Under the pieces are notes generated by a model. It was not told the origin of the DNA, searched no databases, and was given only the letters and a program-made list of their open reading frames with translations. The translations under genes were made by a program, and so were the position numbers. From Harmothoe impar (Eukaryota; Annelida; Polychaeta; Phyllodocida; Polynoidae): a stretch of DNA of 64,000 nt. This document shows, one piece after another, positions 12,419-23,832 of the stretch. The stretch spans positions 64,954,808 through 65,018,807 of the forward strand of contig OX381719.1 of assembly GCA_947462335.1 (NCBI GenBank), in the 5' to 3' direction. The first letter of the stretch is position 1; each line of letters opens with the position of its first letter.

Positions 12419-14443
12419 TTAATTGGCTTCTACACAGGGAATACGTGGTGACACGTTCACATTTGACTGTGTACGGTTTGCTTGGACGTTGTAGTTGATG
12501 TTTACGGTTATATTCCCGTGAACAGTTGCTCCAGAAAACATTTTGGATGGAATTTCTGCCAGCTCGTCCAGGACACCGGGAGATTTCTGTTTACCGGCAT
12601 AGACGGGCAGGCAAGCCGGGGAAGAAGGGCGATCCAAAATGGCCACAGCGCTGGAGCCAGCTTCGTCGTCGTCATCACGTCTTTTCAAAGGAGGAGCCCC
12701 CAGGGAGCAGGTAGGAGTGATTGACTTTGTCTTGCCTGTCAATATGTCTGACATCGCCTTTTGCTGCACACGTGTAGCTGAAGAGTAGTTGTTGAGGCTA
12801 GAAAGGCACTTATGGCCGCTGAGTTGAGCGACGATCACCACATTTTCAGACTTTAATTTCTGAATCGTGGTCCTGCGGATAGAGTGGTTTGTGTGTCTTC
12901 CCTCAATTCCTACCGTGTCGCACATTTCTCTGACTATGTTATTTCTTTTGTGCACACCTAGGGGACCCCGAATATAACAAACATCATGGGACATGTTGGC
13001 ATCTTTCTTTACTCCAAGGTAGAATGGCGCTTCCTCGTCAAGCATTTCTCGGGGTCTTTTCCCACAGAAAAGCTTGTAATACAGGATAGGGCATCTCTCT
13101 GTACCGGTACCAAACAATTTGGGTGCAAATGCTCTTACATCTTGGCCTGCCCCACCATTTCTTGTTTTGGTTATTTTCTCATGATATTCTAGATAGGGCG
13201 TGTTGTTATCATCAAGCTTTAATTCTACATCCCCAAATGCCATCTGCTTGGCTTCATGGCTTCCACGAGATCCAAAGGATAGGGTTAGCAAGAAATACAC
13301 AGTATGCTGTAGAACGGTTGGATCTCGAGCCCCCAATGCACCCCCCTGCCACAATTTCTCTATCTGATCATCCTCTAGTGACTCCGCCTTGTTGGGACGG
13401 TTTCCATACCCAAGTCCCTTTAATTTCACCCTTTTTGAAGCCAAAACTTCACGCGACATTTCAAACTGGTCATCATGGAGGGGGTCCACAGGGTAGTTTC
13501 TCTCCTTAAGATATCTGAAAAAATAAGATTATTATGTAGAAATAATATTTACCAATTACAGAATTTATTTATCTAATCACAGAATTAAAATAACCAGTCA
13601 CAAATCACAATTTTAACACTGAGTTCAATACACACACTGATCAGATTCCAAATTCTCCCTACCGTATTTTTAAAAACAAAATATTTCCTCAGTTCTTTTA
13701 TTTAATATCCACCAATATATACCTTAAGATGGCCCTATGTATGCTCGTCAATGTATCAGGTTGATGCTCTTTCCCGTTGTTACGTCTCTTTACAAGTAGA
13801 TAATTGGAAATGAAGGCATCCAACTCTGGAGGATCAATGGTTTCAATGGGACGATTCTCATTGCAGTTCCCCTTCAGCCATGCTTTGAAAGCTGTCACGA
13901 CCTGAAAAATAAAAGAAATTCATCAATTTTAATCCAAAAAATATTTTCATGTCATATTTACAACTGTTCATCTTCAATAAATTGGTTAAAGAAGTCATAT
14001 AAATCTTACAGCTGGATTAAACCTGCAAATTCTCCCTACGTTGCCAACTAAAACTTCAACATTTTTGCAAGTGATGTTTAAATCTGAGAGTGGCTACCCT
14101 CGGGACTCACCTGAACCGTCTTCTTTATGGTATTTGCATTCTTTGTTGACCGTACATATGCTGCCAGCTCCTCTTTAGACATTAATCCAACCTCTTTTAC
14201 TTTCACACGGTCTTCCCAAAGGCTCCTACCAACTTGAACGGCTCCTCGGGCATAGCCCTCGTCCATAGAGGCAGCCATCACGTCGTCAGGAATGTCGTCG
14301 TCGGGCATGACGTCGTCAACTTCTACAGTTTCCTTCTCTCCAAGACCCATAAACTCACCCAAATCAAAGGTGGCTATGACTTCACCATCTTCTCCCTTGG
14401 GAATGAACTCTATTTGTTGCCCCTCGGGCATCAAATTCTCCAT
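12419..14443 (-). CDS. Crypton-type tyrosine recombinase (DUF3504-like), three exons
   Basis: Exons 14443-14111, 13901-13723 and 13514-12419 join in frame through consensus GT-AG sites (cag/GTGAGT, aag/GTATAT; acceptors TTTTTCAG) to give about 535 residues. The ATG at 14443 opens an acidic N-terminus. Residues about 85-195 form the helical N-terminal core-binding region (STKNANTIKKTVQ, then AFKAWLKGN). The catalytic domain follows with Arg in SFGSRGSHEAK, HxxR in NHSIRRTTIQ, His in LSGHKC and the nucleophile Tyr in LNNYSSA, so the R-H-R-H-Y set is complete. Such enzymes cut and rejoin DNA through a phosphotyrosine intermediate, and Crypton transposons use them to move. The C-terminal 90 residues are low-complexity. 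It could be an active Crypton or a host gene derived from one; no TIRs are expected, so boundaries cannot be read. No stop or frameshift is seen. Confidence 0.88.
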
Positions 14444-14519
14444 TTTGAAGAAAAGAACTCCACTCGGACCTCAGGTAAGTGAATTTGCGATTCTAGACAG
14501 GTCAGACGCCGCGCCGGAA

Positions 14520-14565
14520 CTACTTTCACGAGGGTCACGTGACGCCCTCGGGAATGACGTCAGAC
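14520..14565 (-). promoter_or_regulatory. E-box and CRE upstream of the recombinase
   Basis: A palindromic E-box GTCACGTGAC (14,533-14,542) and a full CRE TGACGTCA (14,554-14,561) lie about 90-120 bp upstream of the recombinase ATG in a locally GC-rich stretch with no TATA box. Position and motif pairing suggest its promoter; function is inferred. Confidence 0.5.
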
Positions 14566-14640
14566 GTTTGTTGAATATGACGAGGGGTTATTCCACAGAA
14601 CAGGTAAATACGGGATATCTATGTTAATCCAGTATCAAAG

Positions 14641-15129
14641 CCGTATTCCATAAAAAATAAAATGAGGTACTAGAGGTGTGGTGTCAAGTATGATGGTTAT
14701 ATGTGAAGGATCCATGACAAGATGTGGGATGTAGTGGACTATGAGACAATGCTATCTATAGAAAGAGTATCATCTTTTTGGTAAATCTTCATCCACATAT
14801 GTAGTGTATATTGAATGCCCACAGCAGCGTTTAGGTTATAACCATGGCCATGGCTTATGGTCCCTAACAACTCAAAGCTCCCAACTGTCAGATGTGTTCC
14901 CACCATCAGTATTTTTATAACAGCGGAAGGTGCAGAATTTATATATCATACACTGATAGAGCTGATGGAAACTGGTGGCAGAAATAATGTATGAGACAGA
15001 ATAATTGGTTGTTAGCATAGCTCAGAGCAGTTCTTCTTAAATAAATGTGAACTAGAAAAAACAGGAACCACTCTGAGAATGGCAGTACTTGAAACTATTG
15101 AAGTATTGAAACATTTAATACCTTTTATT
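14641..15129. other. Non-coding stretch, nothing recognised
   Basis: No coding frame, array or mobile-element motif seen. Confidence 0.4.
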
Positions 15130-17250
15130 GCTATCGCAGCTGATATATGTAAGACCTCTCAGTAAGCTCATTAGTCTAAGCTGTTTAACCCTAAAGATGC
15201 CGACAATCAGACAGTCCTAATATACCATTGTCTCCTGCTGCCAGACTCTGCACTATCATTTGTGTAGAAGTATGGATGGTAATCTGTTTGCCATCATGTA
15301 TCAGGCAGCATCCATTGTAGGAGGAAAAAGGCAAGGTGAGAGCCATATCAGTATTGCCGGAATTCCTAAGGGGCAAACACTCACAGTTGTCAATCATATT
15401 CAGCATTGCTCTTTACAAACCCTGGCCAAGGGTTAACAGAACAGCGTCAAGGTCCAAGGGGTGCAGATAGATATGAGCAAATACCGGTTATATCTGTGAA
15501 TAGATCAATTGTGCTTTAAGCAGGAAAAAAGCCTTTCCTGTAAGTAGTCTGCTGCTTCTTTTCATGTAGGGTGTATGTTAAGTAGGGGATTTAGGTTAAG
15601 TCACTTTGACTATAGTAAAACCCACCACTTCGTGCCTCCCATGTCACAAAGGGGAGGATCCGATTCATTCATAAAAACTAATGAATTATTTCATGTCAGA
15701 AAGCTTTGCTAGATGGAAACAATACAATGACAATACCTGGATGGCTGCTGGCTAGATTACACCCATAATGTGGAACTAAGACTGTTAATGGGATTCATTG
15801 CAAAAATAACAAACAAATAATGTTAAGTCACTTTGATTTCACTTCATCATTGCTACAGGAACTTAGTTAGCAATTGCCAAAAACATTGCCGTCTTAAGAT
15901 TATAGAGGCAGCAGCTCTCTTCTCATTAGGGATTTGTTTTCATAAAATCTAATCCTAAATTCCTGTCTGCTGCATTTATTTAACCAAGATAATCAGATTA
16001 CTGCAGTTGCACATCATCCAGATCACCTCCAATTAAGAAAAGCAGATTTACATTTATATGAGGAATAATGATTGCACTAAATACATTACTGGTATCACTG
16101 TGAATCGCTTCAGGACAGACATAACGTCTATTGTTTGATAGAACCACATGGAATTAAAATGTCATCCAAATTCAACCAAGACTTGAAATGACTTTAAGCT
16201 TAAAATCATGAGACAGGATTGACAAACTCAGGATAAACCAATTGCACTGTTTTCTGCTGAATGGTTCTACAGTATGTGTAAAGGCACTTTGTAGGCACTA
16301 TAGCAATGCTGGAGTAGCTCTCCTGCCTGTGTAAAGTCAGCTTTATGGAGGCTATTGCCTGAGGTGCTACAGCTCTGGCAGCTCTGGCATAAGAGACAAT
16401 TTGAGAGAAAGATGAATAAAGGTATGAACAAAAGTGGCTTTAAAGTTATGTAAGTATGATGGTGAAACCTTTCATTTGATATTCTTCAAATGTTTCACCA
16501 TAGCCTTTGAAAAATGTAAAATACTCAACCAAAGGCATTCTTGCTAAACTTGACTAGCCAAAAGGAAAAGGGGATTATAACATGGTAAAAGTAAGTGATA
16601 CCTTTTCTCACTGCATCTCAGCAAGTGCTAATTGGCTAGGTCACGCATTAGCATAATATCATATGCTCGAGGAAGAAGATTTCAGGGGATATCTTATTCT
16701 TCATCCAAAGACAGGGATTCCTCTTGTCCCCAAGAAATATAGCTTACCCTAAGCCTAACCCTAACTGTGATTAGAAATAACTAAGCTATCCCTAACCCCT
16801 ACCCTAACCATTGGGCAGATATCCAGTGTAGTGGTTGGTTTCTTAATGGAGCTTCCCCTGGGGGACTCGGATGACCTGGGGATACAGGGGAGTCTGTGTC
16901 TAAAGCATAAGATATCCCCAGAAATCTTATACTTAAAGAATAAGATATAATGCTAATATGGTCTCCTTCAAGGTCATCTATGTAATCATATCGCTGCAAC
17001 TGCTCCCCATAGCTGCCCCTCAGGCCCCCCTGGTGGCTATTGGTATGTGCTGTGGGCAGTCTCTGTGTCTGGGGCTTTCATTACAGAATACTCTTCATAG
17101 TCCTGAAGGCATACACAGTCAACTACAGCTGGCAACTATAATGTGTCAATTTATATTCACGCCGAAAGAAAGATTACCTTTAGCTTTGGGTACTAAAATA
17201 GTCATAGAAACTAATTTCTGTCACGAATTTCCACCAACATGGCTGCAGAA
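15130..17250. repeat. Ancient duplicated block (partners at 31.5-36.6 and 20.9-21.5 kb)
   Basis: Colinear anchors: 'gacctctcag...cattgtctcctgctgccagactct' at 15,150-15,260 with 34,710-34,810; 'gcagcagctctcttctcattagg' to 'gaggaataatg' at 15,905-16,070 with 31,955-32,160 and 35,225-35,430; 'aaaggcactttgtaggcact' at 16,281 with 33,278; 'gctccccatagctgc' at 17,000 with 33,904. The block also holds a few degenerate CCCTAA units near 16,745-16,805. No gene is evident. Confidence 0.7.
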
Positions 17251-18150
17251 CAGGTCAGAGATTGTGTGAGAACGACTGGTGCTTTTTACACATTGATGTA
17301 GACACAAGGTCTGGGGCAACCACAAATAGATCCATGTGCAGTGTTTACTGCTTATTGTGGTCAGAAAGGAGAAGTGAAATAACATAAAACATCTCACCTT
17401 GGCGATCCATGCATATTAGAGTGTCCAAGTTATGGTTATTACAGAACAGCCCTGGAGGAGGTTCTCACATACAGCTGTAACATATACAGCAGTAAACATG
17501 CAGATGAGGGGGGGATCGGATCAGTGCCTGGATGGCAGAGGTGAATATCAGGATATGAGGAACAAAGATGAAAAATGAGGAGATCAAAAGAAAACATTAT
17601 GATTGAAACAGCTATACATGTCTGATGATACAATGGATGCATGATAGTATGACAATGAGCTATGATATAGAACTAATACACTGATATGCATTGCTGTTGA
17701 TTAAGGTATGAGATAATCTTTGCAGTGGAGTGGTAAAAGGGCATGAGATATACAGTGTAGCCAACAAGATCAGTAAATCCCTCCGGGAATAAGTCATGTA
17801 ATACTTCTTTACATCCGGCACTTGACCATTAAAGTACTGCATATTGATGGAAAAACGGATTAGGACTACTGGTTCCTATCTTTCACAACCACTGAATGCC
17901 TTGTTGACAAGGCTCACTATGCTTATGTGTACCATGGTTACTGAACAGCTCTGACCAATCAGGGCTCAGGGATTTAGTCTGTGACCTCACTTCCTTTGTT
18001 TATTGCAACTCACTCTCCAAACAGATTGTGGGTTTGAATGCCTTATATGGAAACTATCTTGGAGCAGATGTTTAGGACTTAGAAATAAATAGGGGAAGTG
18101 AAGGGCCCCATCTTGAGAGATGGGATTGATTAACTGAGTCAAATGGACTA
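17251..18150. other. Non-coding stretch, nothing recognised
   Basis: Low-complexity-free AT-rich sequence without coding signal; it ends near the 3' end of the Penelope-like element that lies on the minus strand. Confidence 0.4.
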
Positions 18151-18151
18151 T

Positions 18152-18215
18152 CAGGGTGGTACATTAAAAGTGGTTTCGACTTGAAGGTCTCATCAGGTGT
18201 GATTTATATGGGAAA
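18152..18215 (-). ncRNA. Candidate hammerhead ribozyme core of the Penelope-like element
   Basis: On the minus strand CTGATGAG (18,196-18,189) is followed by GACCTTCAAGTC, which folds as a 3-bp helix II with a 6-nt loop, then CGAAAC (around 18,178-18,173) and a GTA-type site in AATGTACCACC. This is the order of conserved boxes in a type I hammerhead, which Penelope-like elements are known to carry downstream of their ORF. Helix III is only partly paired, and I could not pair helix I with the immediate 5' flank (CACAC). The copy may be decayed or may need its partner repeat. Confidence 0.5.
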
Positions 18216-18680
18216 TCCTGAGGTTGATTAGGTCCTTATCAGGAATCCATGGATTGAAGGTGTAGTTGAACTTGTGAACATTGGTGGGACTTGGATGGGT
18301 GCTAGGGCCATTAAAGTCCAGTTATGTTTCTGGTATCTTGTGTTGGATTTTTTCATGATGAAGAGTGATCATGGGTATAGAATAGTCTATGTTAGATAGA
18401 AGGACACAAGATAAGAAGTTCAGATTAATTTAATTAAGTGTGACTAATTCATGTGTACAAATACTAGTGACACTAGGTTGGTGTGGTTTAGTTTCCTAAC
18501 CTAAGATCCCGGTCAACAGTTAGGGTTGTGGGTGGAAAAAGTCGCGTTAGTTGACTATCCTGGTGTCATTAATAAAGCATAGGGTGTTTCGGTTGAACAA
18601 TGTCAGCACGAGCTGAGGGTCGTGTAACTTCTGTACCTAGGCTTGTTGGGCGCTCTTTGCTTTGATCTGTTTAGAGAACA

Positions 18681-18869
18681 GATAATTGAGAGCTGATATG
18701 CCTAGGTCTAGTTAGTCTAGTAGATTTAACCCATTTGGTGTGATGCTACACAAACGATGCATCCACCGTCTCTCCTCCACATTAAGTTCCAAGATCCCTT
18801 CAGGGGATCTCGGAGGGCTCTTGATGAAGCTGAGGATGGTGATCTCAAGGCCTTTCCATTTTAGTGGTT
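18681..18869 (-). repeat. Inverted repeat arm 1 (native 3' end of the nuclease ORF)
   Basis: This 189-bp arm covers the last 50 or so codons of the GIY-YIG ORF and the first bases beyond its stop. It recurs in inverse orientation at 19,786-19,974 with no obvious mismatch over the coding part. Confidence 0.85.
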
Positions 18870-19791
18870 TAAGTGGGGGAGGGGGGCATAGATTGAAGTG
18901 TCTACCTACCGGTTTATCCCGGTTGTTTTCTATGTCCCCACTGTGATCCTTGAATCTGTCCATGATGCGTTCCAGAGTCTGGCCAACGTATTGTATGCCA
19001 CATGATTTGCAGGTAATCGCGTATATGACGTTGGCACTTTGACAATTGACAGAGGTCAGTGTCCTGAACTTTCTGCCAGTAGTGGTGGACTTTATAAAGC
19101 CTCTTTTGTTTAGGGTCGGGCAGTATTTGCAGTTCAGGGGAGTATTGCACGGGTATTTTCTTACGTGTGGGACCTTGGTTGTTGTAGTTTTTTGGCTAGT
19201 GGATGCTCTCACTAGTTCATCACCGAGGCTTTTTTTGCGCCTGTTGCCAAAAACTTACTTGTGCGCGTGGAATACTCGGGTGGTTTTGGTCTTTTTCATT
19301 TGGTCCCAATTCTCTGTAAGGATTTGTTTTATTGGGGGGTTGTTAGGGTTGTGGGTAGTGATGCAATAAAATGCTTTTGGTTTACCTGTGTTTGGAAGCT
19401 TTGTTTTTGGTTTGATTAGTTCAGATCGAGATTGGAGTTTCGCCCTTGCTAGGGAGTCAATCAGCAACTGGCGTGGGTATTTCCTGCGCAGGAAGTGTGT
19501 GCAGAGCATTAATGAATTTCGGAGGAATTCTGAATCCCGTGTGCAGATGAGTTTGACTCGGACGAACTGAGAGTATGGGATGGCCCTGACTACATGTCTT
19601 GGATGTTCTGAGGAGTACAAGAGGTAGTTGTGACTGTCTGTTGGTTTACAGTAGAGTGTAGTTTTGAGTGTGTGTTCTGGGGTTTTGATGACCGTTATGT
19701 CTAGGAAGTTTACCGTAGTGGCGGATTCTTCCATTGTGAACTTTATTGTTTTGTGACAGGTATTTAGGTGGTGTAAGAAGACTTCAACCAC
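18712..19791 (-). pseudogene. Penelope-like RT C-terminus plus GIY-YIG endonuclease, one nonsense codon
   Basis: A single minus-strand frame of about 360 codons is interrupted only by TAA at 19,257-19,255. The upstream half carries RT-tail motifs of Penelope-like elements: NFLDITV, LYCKPTDSHNYLLYSSEHP and the IPYSQFVRVKLICT block. The downstream half has the cysteine cluster CNTPLNCKYCPTLN, then IYAITCKSCGIQYVGQTLER (GIY and YIG equivalents with the catalytic Arg) and an ELNVEERRWM block. The nuclease is thought to nick target DNA for priming. Upstream RT motifs, including the catalytic aspartates, are missing because the 5' end is replaced by an inverted repeat. The frame reads from residue 1 with no true start, so this copy cannot be autonomous. 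Confidence 0.85.
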
Positions 19792-19974
19792 TAAAATGGA
19801 AAGGCCTTGAGATCACCATCCTCAGCTTCATTAAGAGCCCTCCGAGATCCCCTGAAGGGATCTTGGAACTTAATGTGGAGGAGAGACGGTGGATGCACCG
19901 TTTGTGTAGCATCACACCAAATGGGTTAAATCTACTAGACTAACTAGACCTAGGCATATCAGCTCTCAATTATC
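19786..19974 (+). repeat. Inverted repeat arm 2 (3'-end copy fused to the truncated RT)
   Basis: Reverse complement of 18,681-18,869. On the plus strand it encodes the same nuclease C-terminus and stop. The junction at 19,784-19,792 shows short microhomology (AACCAC present in both the RT region and the arm). Confidence 0.85.
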
Positions 19975-20899
19975 AGATCCATATTGATATAAGCGCTCTT
20001 GTAGTCACAATGCATTGGTAGTGGGTGACTCATCAAAAGTGCAGTCCTACGAGTCTCTCCTTCCCTGCTCGTCTCTCCTTTCCTGCTCTTGTTATATTAT
20101 CTAGTTATGCAAACCTCCCTGTAGGCAGCATTAAATTTTGATACAGAATCGTAATATCTTAATTTACAGGTCTTAATTTAATTGACGATTGTTTGTTACA
20201 GATCATTAAGCCAGATATGAACAAAACATCCCCTAATGAATCTGCATGACAATATTATTAAATTATCTGGCCGGTTTAATGAGTGATGAATAAAGTATGA
20301 TAAGCAGTAATCCTTAATCTAATGAAGTAGCTTCATACACAGCCAACGAATGGATCTATATACAACTGAAAAAAATCCATTATCAGACTAATTGCATCCT
20401 GGTTGGAATGGGTAAATGCAACATCAAATCAATTAGTGAACTTTCTTTACAAAACATGTCAATATATAAATATTGCTTGCTTATGTAAGTTGCATATCAT
20501 GGAGCTCATTGTATTTTAGGATAATAGGATTAGGCCCAGACTATATAAAAAAGTCATTAGATATGGTTTCCAATGCCTCATAGTTTCTGTCTACTGAAGA
20601 AATCATATCATGGGAATAGCCAACTGAAAGACCAGCAATCTGTTTTGCTGAGAGTTTTTTTTATCAATCCTTTACTAGCATCCTGTTAACCAATTCTTAT
20701 ATGTAATTATTTCTTCATTGAGGATGCAAGAGGGAATAAGCTATCTTTGTAGAAGGGAGAGTCTGTATGTTTACAATGTTTACAGAAGAACAGGATTAAT
20801 CGATCAAAGACTTTTTATATTCTGTAATCAAGGCACAAGCAACATCTGGTATTAACTTGAATGAATATTGATTTTGTACTAACTATTCATTGCTGTATT
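19975..20899. other. Non-coding stretch, nothing recognised
   Basis: AT-rich sequence without coding signal or clear repeat. Confidence 0.4.
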
Positions 20900-21530
20900 G
20901 GAAATGATAGGACATTATGGCATAATGGCTTAAAAATATTTCCAGTATAGCAAGAGGAAATTCTTCCCCCCACAGCTTAACATTTCCAACACATCTGCAG
21001 ACCTTACAATGGAAAGATATTCTTTATTAGAATTATATTTGCATGTGACCCCTAAAAGACAAGTTGGAGTAATCTCAGCATTTCAGAACAATTTATTATA
21101 CAGAGCAAAGAAACATTTTTTCAACTGGTTACTGCAGTTAGCTCATTTGTAAGCTTCAGCTCCCAGCAGGCTCACACGAATACCAGAGCTCTAGGTTTTG
21201 TGACATCCTAACTGCAGGCATTATGGGATGGATAAGTTACCGAAGGACAAGTTGATTTGTTCAGCTCTTTTTAGAAAATGCATTTTTCATTGTATGGTTT
21301 CATTTTCTCACTAAAGGGGCAGTATATCATTCCACTCATGAACATCATTGCCAGAATTACCGAGAGATGAACACTCAGATATGTCAAACCAATTTAGTAT
21401 GTAGTTTTAATTCGCATAGCTTGGGATAAGGGTCTTCAGAACAGTGTCAAGGTCCCAGGCAGGTGGATACATATGAGCAAAGACTGGTTATATTAGTGAA
21501 CAGGTCATCTGTACTTCATGCTAAAGTGAG
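20900..21530. repeat. Ancient duplicated block (partners at 31.51-31.93 and 15.35-15.53 kb)
   Basis: The part from 'cattatggcataatggctta' (20,912) to 'tttttagaaaatgc' (21,270) matches 31,537-31,910 in order and orientation. The part around 'cagtgtcaaggtcccaggcag' and 'atatgagcaaagactggtta' (21,440-21,490) matches 15,440-15,500. Confidence 0.65.
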
Positions 21531-21689
21531 GGAAAGTACAATGCCTAAGTCTAGGTTGCCATACGGTTAAAGGCCAGTTTTAGCTGAGAATACACAGCTT
21601 ATGTTTCTATTACTGTTCAAGTCTACTAATTGGTGCTGTGTAAGTGAGGCTTAAGATGAGGAAAAGGGAAAAGTCCCAACACAGCCATC

Positions 21690-22260
21690 CGCTGGTACCT
21701 ACAAATCATTAGGTCTCTTTTGCTTCAACAGTGAGCGCCCCAGAAACCAGCAATGTCTGATCCCCCAGGCAAATTCCCTGTCGTGCCCCATTCCCTAAGC
21801 ACATCCATCACTAGTGTACCCTGATGTTGAGGAATACTACCTGATATCTGCTTGAAGATTTTGGTACAAAAGAAAGGAGTAGAACCTTTAATGGCTGCTC
21901 AGTCTATTAACGGCTGCTATGTGAGTGGTGTTAGCGGGGCTTTAAGAGGGGAGAAAAGTTATATTATGGATGAATTTACATCAATCCCTCACATTATCCA
22001 TCTTTTCCAGTACCAACACATCCATCCACTGGTACTAACCAATCATAAGGTCCCTGAGGCTCAGACAGCAAGCTCACCAGAAAAGAAACCAATGTCTGAT
22101 CCACCAAGACTCTTCCTTGTCCCCCTCCATTCCCCCAGCACATTGATCAACATTAAACCCTGATGTTGAGGGATACAACCTGGTGTCTGCTTGGAGAGTA
22201 CCGAGGGGTTGAGGGGCCTGGAGTAGAACTGTTGATGCCTGCTGAGCATGGCATGCAACT
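21690..22260 (+). repeat. Two-copy tandem duplication, period about 335 bp
   Basis: 'aatgtctgatcccccaggc' to 'ctgatgttgaggaatac' to 'tctgcttgaaga' (21,750-21,857) recurs at 22,090-22,196 with moderate divergence, followed in both by 'ggagtagaac' and 'ctgctcag' or 'ctgctgag'. No coding signal. Confidence 0.6.
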
Positions 22261-23832
22261 GCCACAGGCAGGTCCCTTCAGGAACAGAGGTAGGGGCATA
22301 TCTAGCATGACATTGTCTATCAGTAATATGTGAGGTGAGAGAGACATAAACAGAGTCAGTTGAACTTGATAAGGTGCAATCATTTTATTTTCTCTATATG
22401 TAGTTAAGGCTCACCATCATGTAGACTGTGGAATAGCAGTTTACTGCAGTTCTGTCACTGCTTCCTCAAATGATCTAAACATAGGCAGGGAACTTCACAG
22501 TAAGCAACAGACATCAGATAATAATCCAACGACTAGAGTATACACCAAAGATGATGACAGGGAAATGCTGGCTATTCATGATGTAGTAGTGTCTAGGTCC
22601 CAGACCTGTACAGCCTTCAAATTGTAGCAGGAAGGAACTACATCTAGACTACAATGTCTGATGTCACATATTCCTCCTGTCATGTAAAGCAGGGTTAAGT
22701 AATCAAAAAGCTACAAAGCATCCAACAGGCATCAGCTGAATAACACCTAATGTGTAGGACAGTACGCAGTTCTGACAGTGAACTTTTTGTAGGGTAGTAA
22801 TAAGTGTAGAAAGGTTTCATGCGGCTTTCATGAAGAATATAATGAATTACATCATACAGTACTATAGCTGCACTGGCTGTGGTATAGACTTCCCTTTGAG
22901 GAAAATAGTGTTCTTTTTCTGCAATACAATTGATTCACATTGCAAATCAATTGCCTCAACAGACATATACACTTTTGGAAAATACTAATCAAAGATCTAG
23001 AGTGAGAACATAGAATTATCCTGGGCAGGCACCCTCCCTCTCTCTCTCACATATTGGCCCCTACACCAACAATAAACTCCTACATCATTAAAGGCTCACC
23101 TTCTACTGAGAAGCCTCTCCAGCATTTCTTGTAGACACTGAAGGTAACAGATTTAGATATTTAGAACTGTGAGATTAGCAGACCCTGACAACCTAATTAC
23201 AACTCTTATCAGTCACTTAGAGCTGCACTGCAACATATTGGGAAATTCCTGTAGAGAGATTTCCTATTAGTCCAGTGTAGAGAGACTAGGAGCACCTGCA
23301 TGGTATTTGCAGTTAGCCAATGTTACACTTTGACATTGTTTTATATTTAGTCTACACCTAACCATATATAGAGCAGGTGATATGGAACAAGACCTAGAGG
23401 TAAGGTATTCAGGGTGCTATAAATGAAAAACGGTAAGGGATAACTGTTTTACACTTATAAATACATATATATATATATATAAATGACATTTGAATATTTT
23501 GCTCACAAAACACACTTAAATGACTGTGGAGAAAAAAATACGGAATATATCTAGTGAAATCATCGTGAATCAATTGACTATACCATAGACCTAATAGAAA
23601 ATGATATTAGGAATAAGCTGGTTCTGCCTCAGTACACATGGGAGGCATGTAAAACATGTCATTTTTAGCGTTCCCGCTTTACGTGAAAGCAACTCAGATA
23701 CTACCGGTACTGCTTCTATACACCCCTTACAACTGTATTATGCCAAAATATATCGCTTATTTCGATACTACTGTCCCCCTTTGTGTGATACATCATACAA
23801 CATACCTTACATAGCATTTTCAATGAATTCAG
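22261..23832. other. Region upstream of the Harbinger partner gene
   Basis: It holds a short (TA)n tract at 23,466-23,481. It should contain the start exon and promoter of the plus-strand partner gene and one terminus of the transposon, but I could not recognise an initiator exon or a TIR matching the right end near 31.49 kb. Confidence 0.35.

Larger units (their letters stand above)
18150..19974 (-). mobile_element. Truncated Penelope-like retroelement with inverted copy of its 3' end
   Basis: On the minus strand the order is: the C-terminal part of a Penelope-type reverse transcriptase, a GIY-YIG nuclease, a stop, then about 560 bp of 3' sequence containing a candidate hammerhead ribozyme. 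The 5' side is lost: at 19,786 the RT frame runs directly into a 189-bp inverted copy of the nuclease C-terminus and tail (19,786-19,974). Penelope-like elements are known for direct or inverted pseudo-LTRs and 5' truncation, which matches. The outer limits (about 18,150 and 19,974) are approximate because target-site duplications were not resolved. Confidence 0.82.

Noticed and set aside
16745..16806. CCCTAA-like units resembling telomere repeat
   Set aside because: Only a few degenerate, interrupted units; not a telomere or a clear interstitial array.
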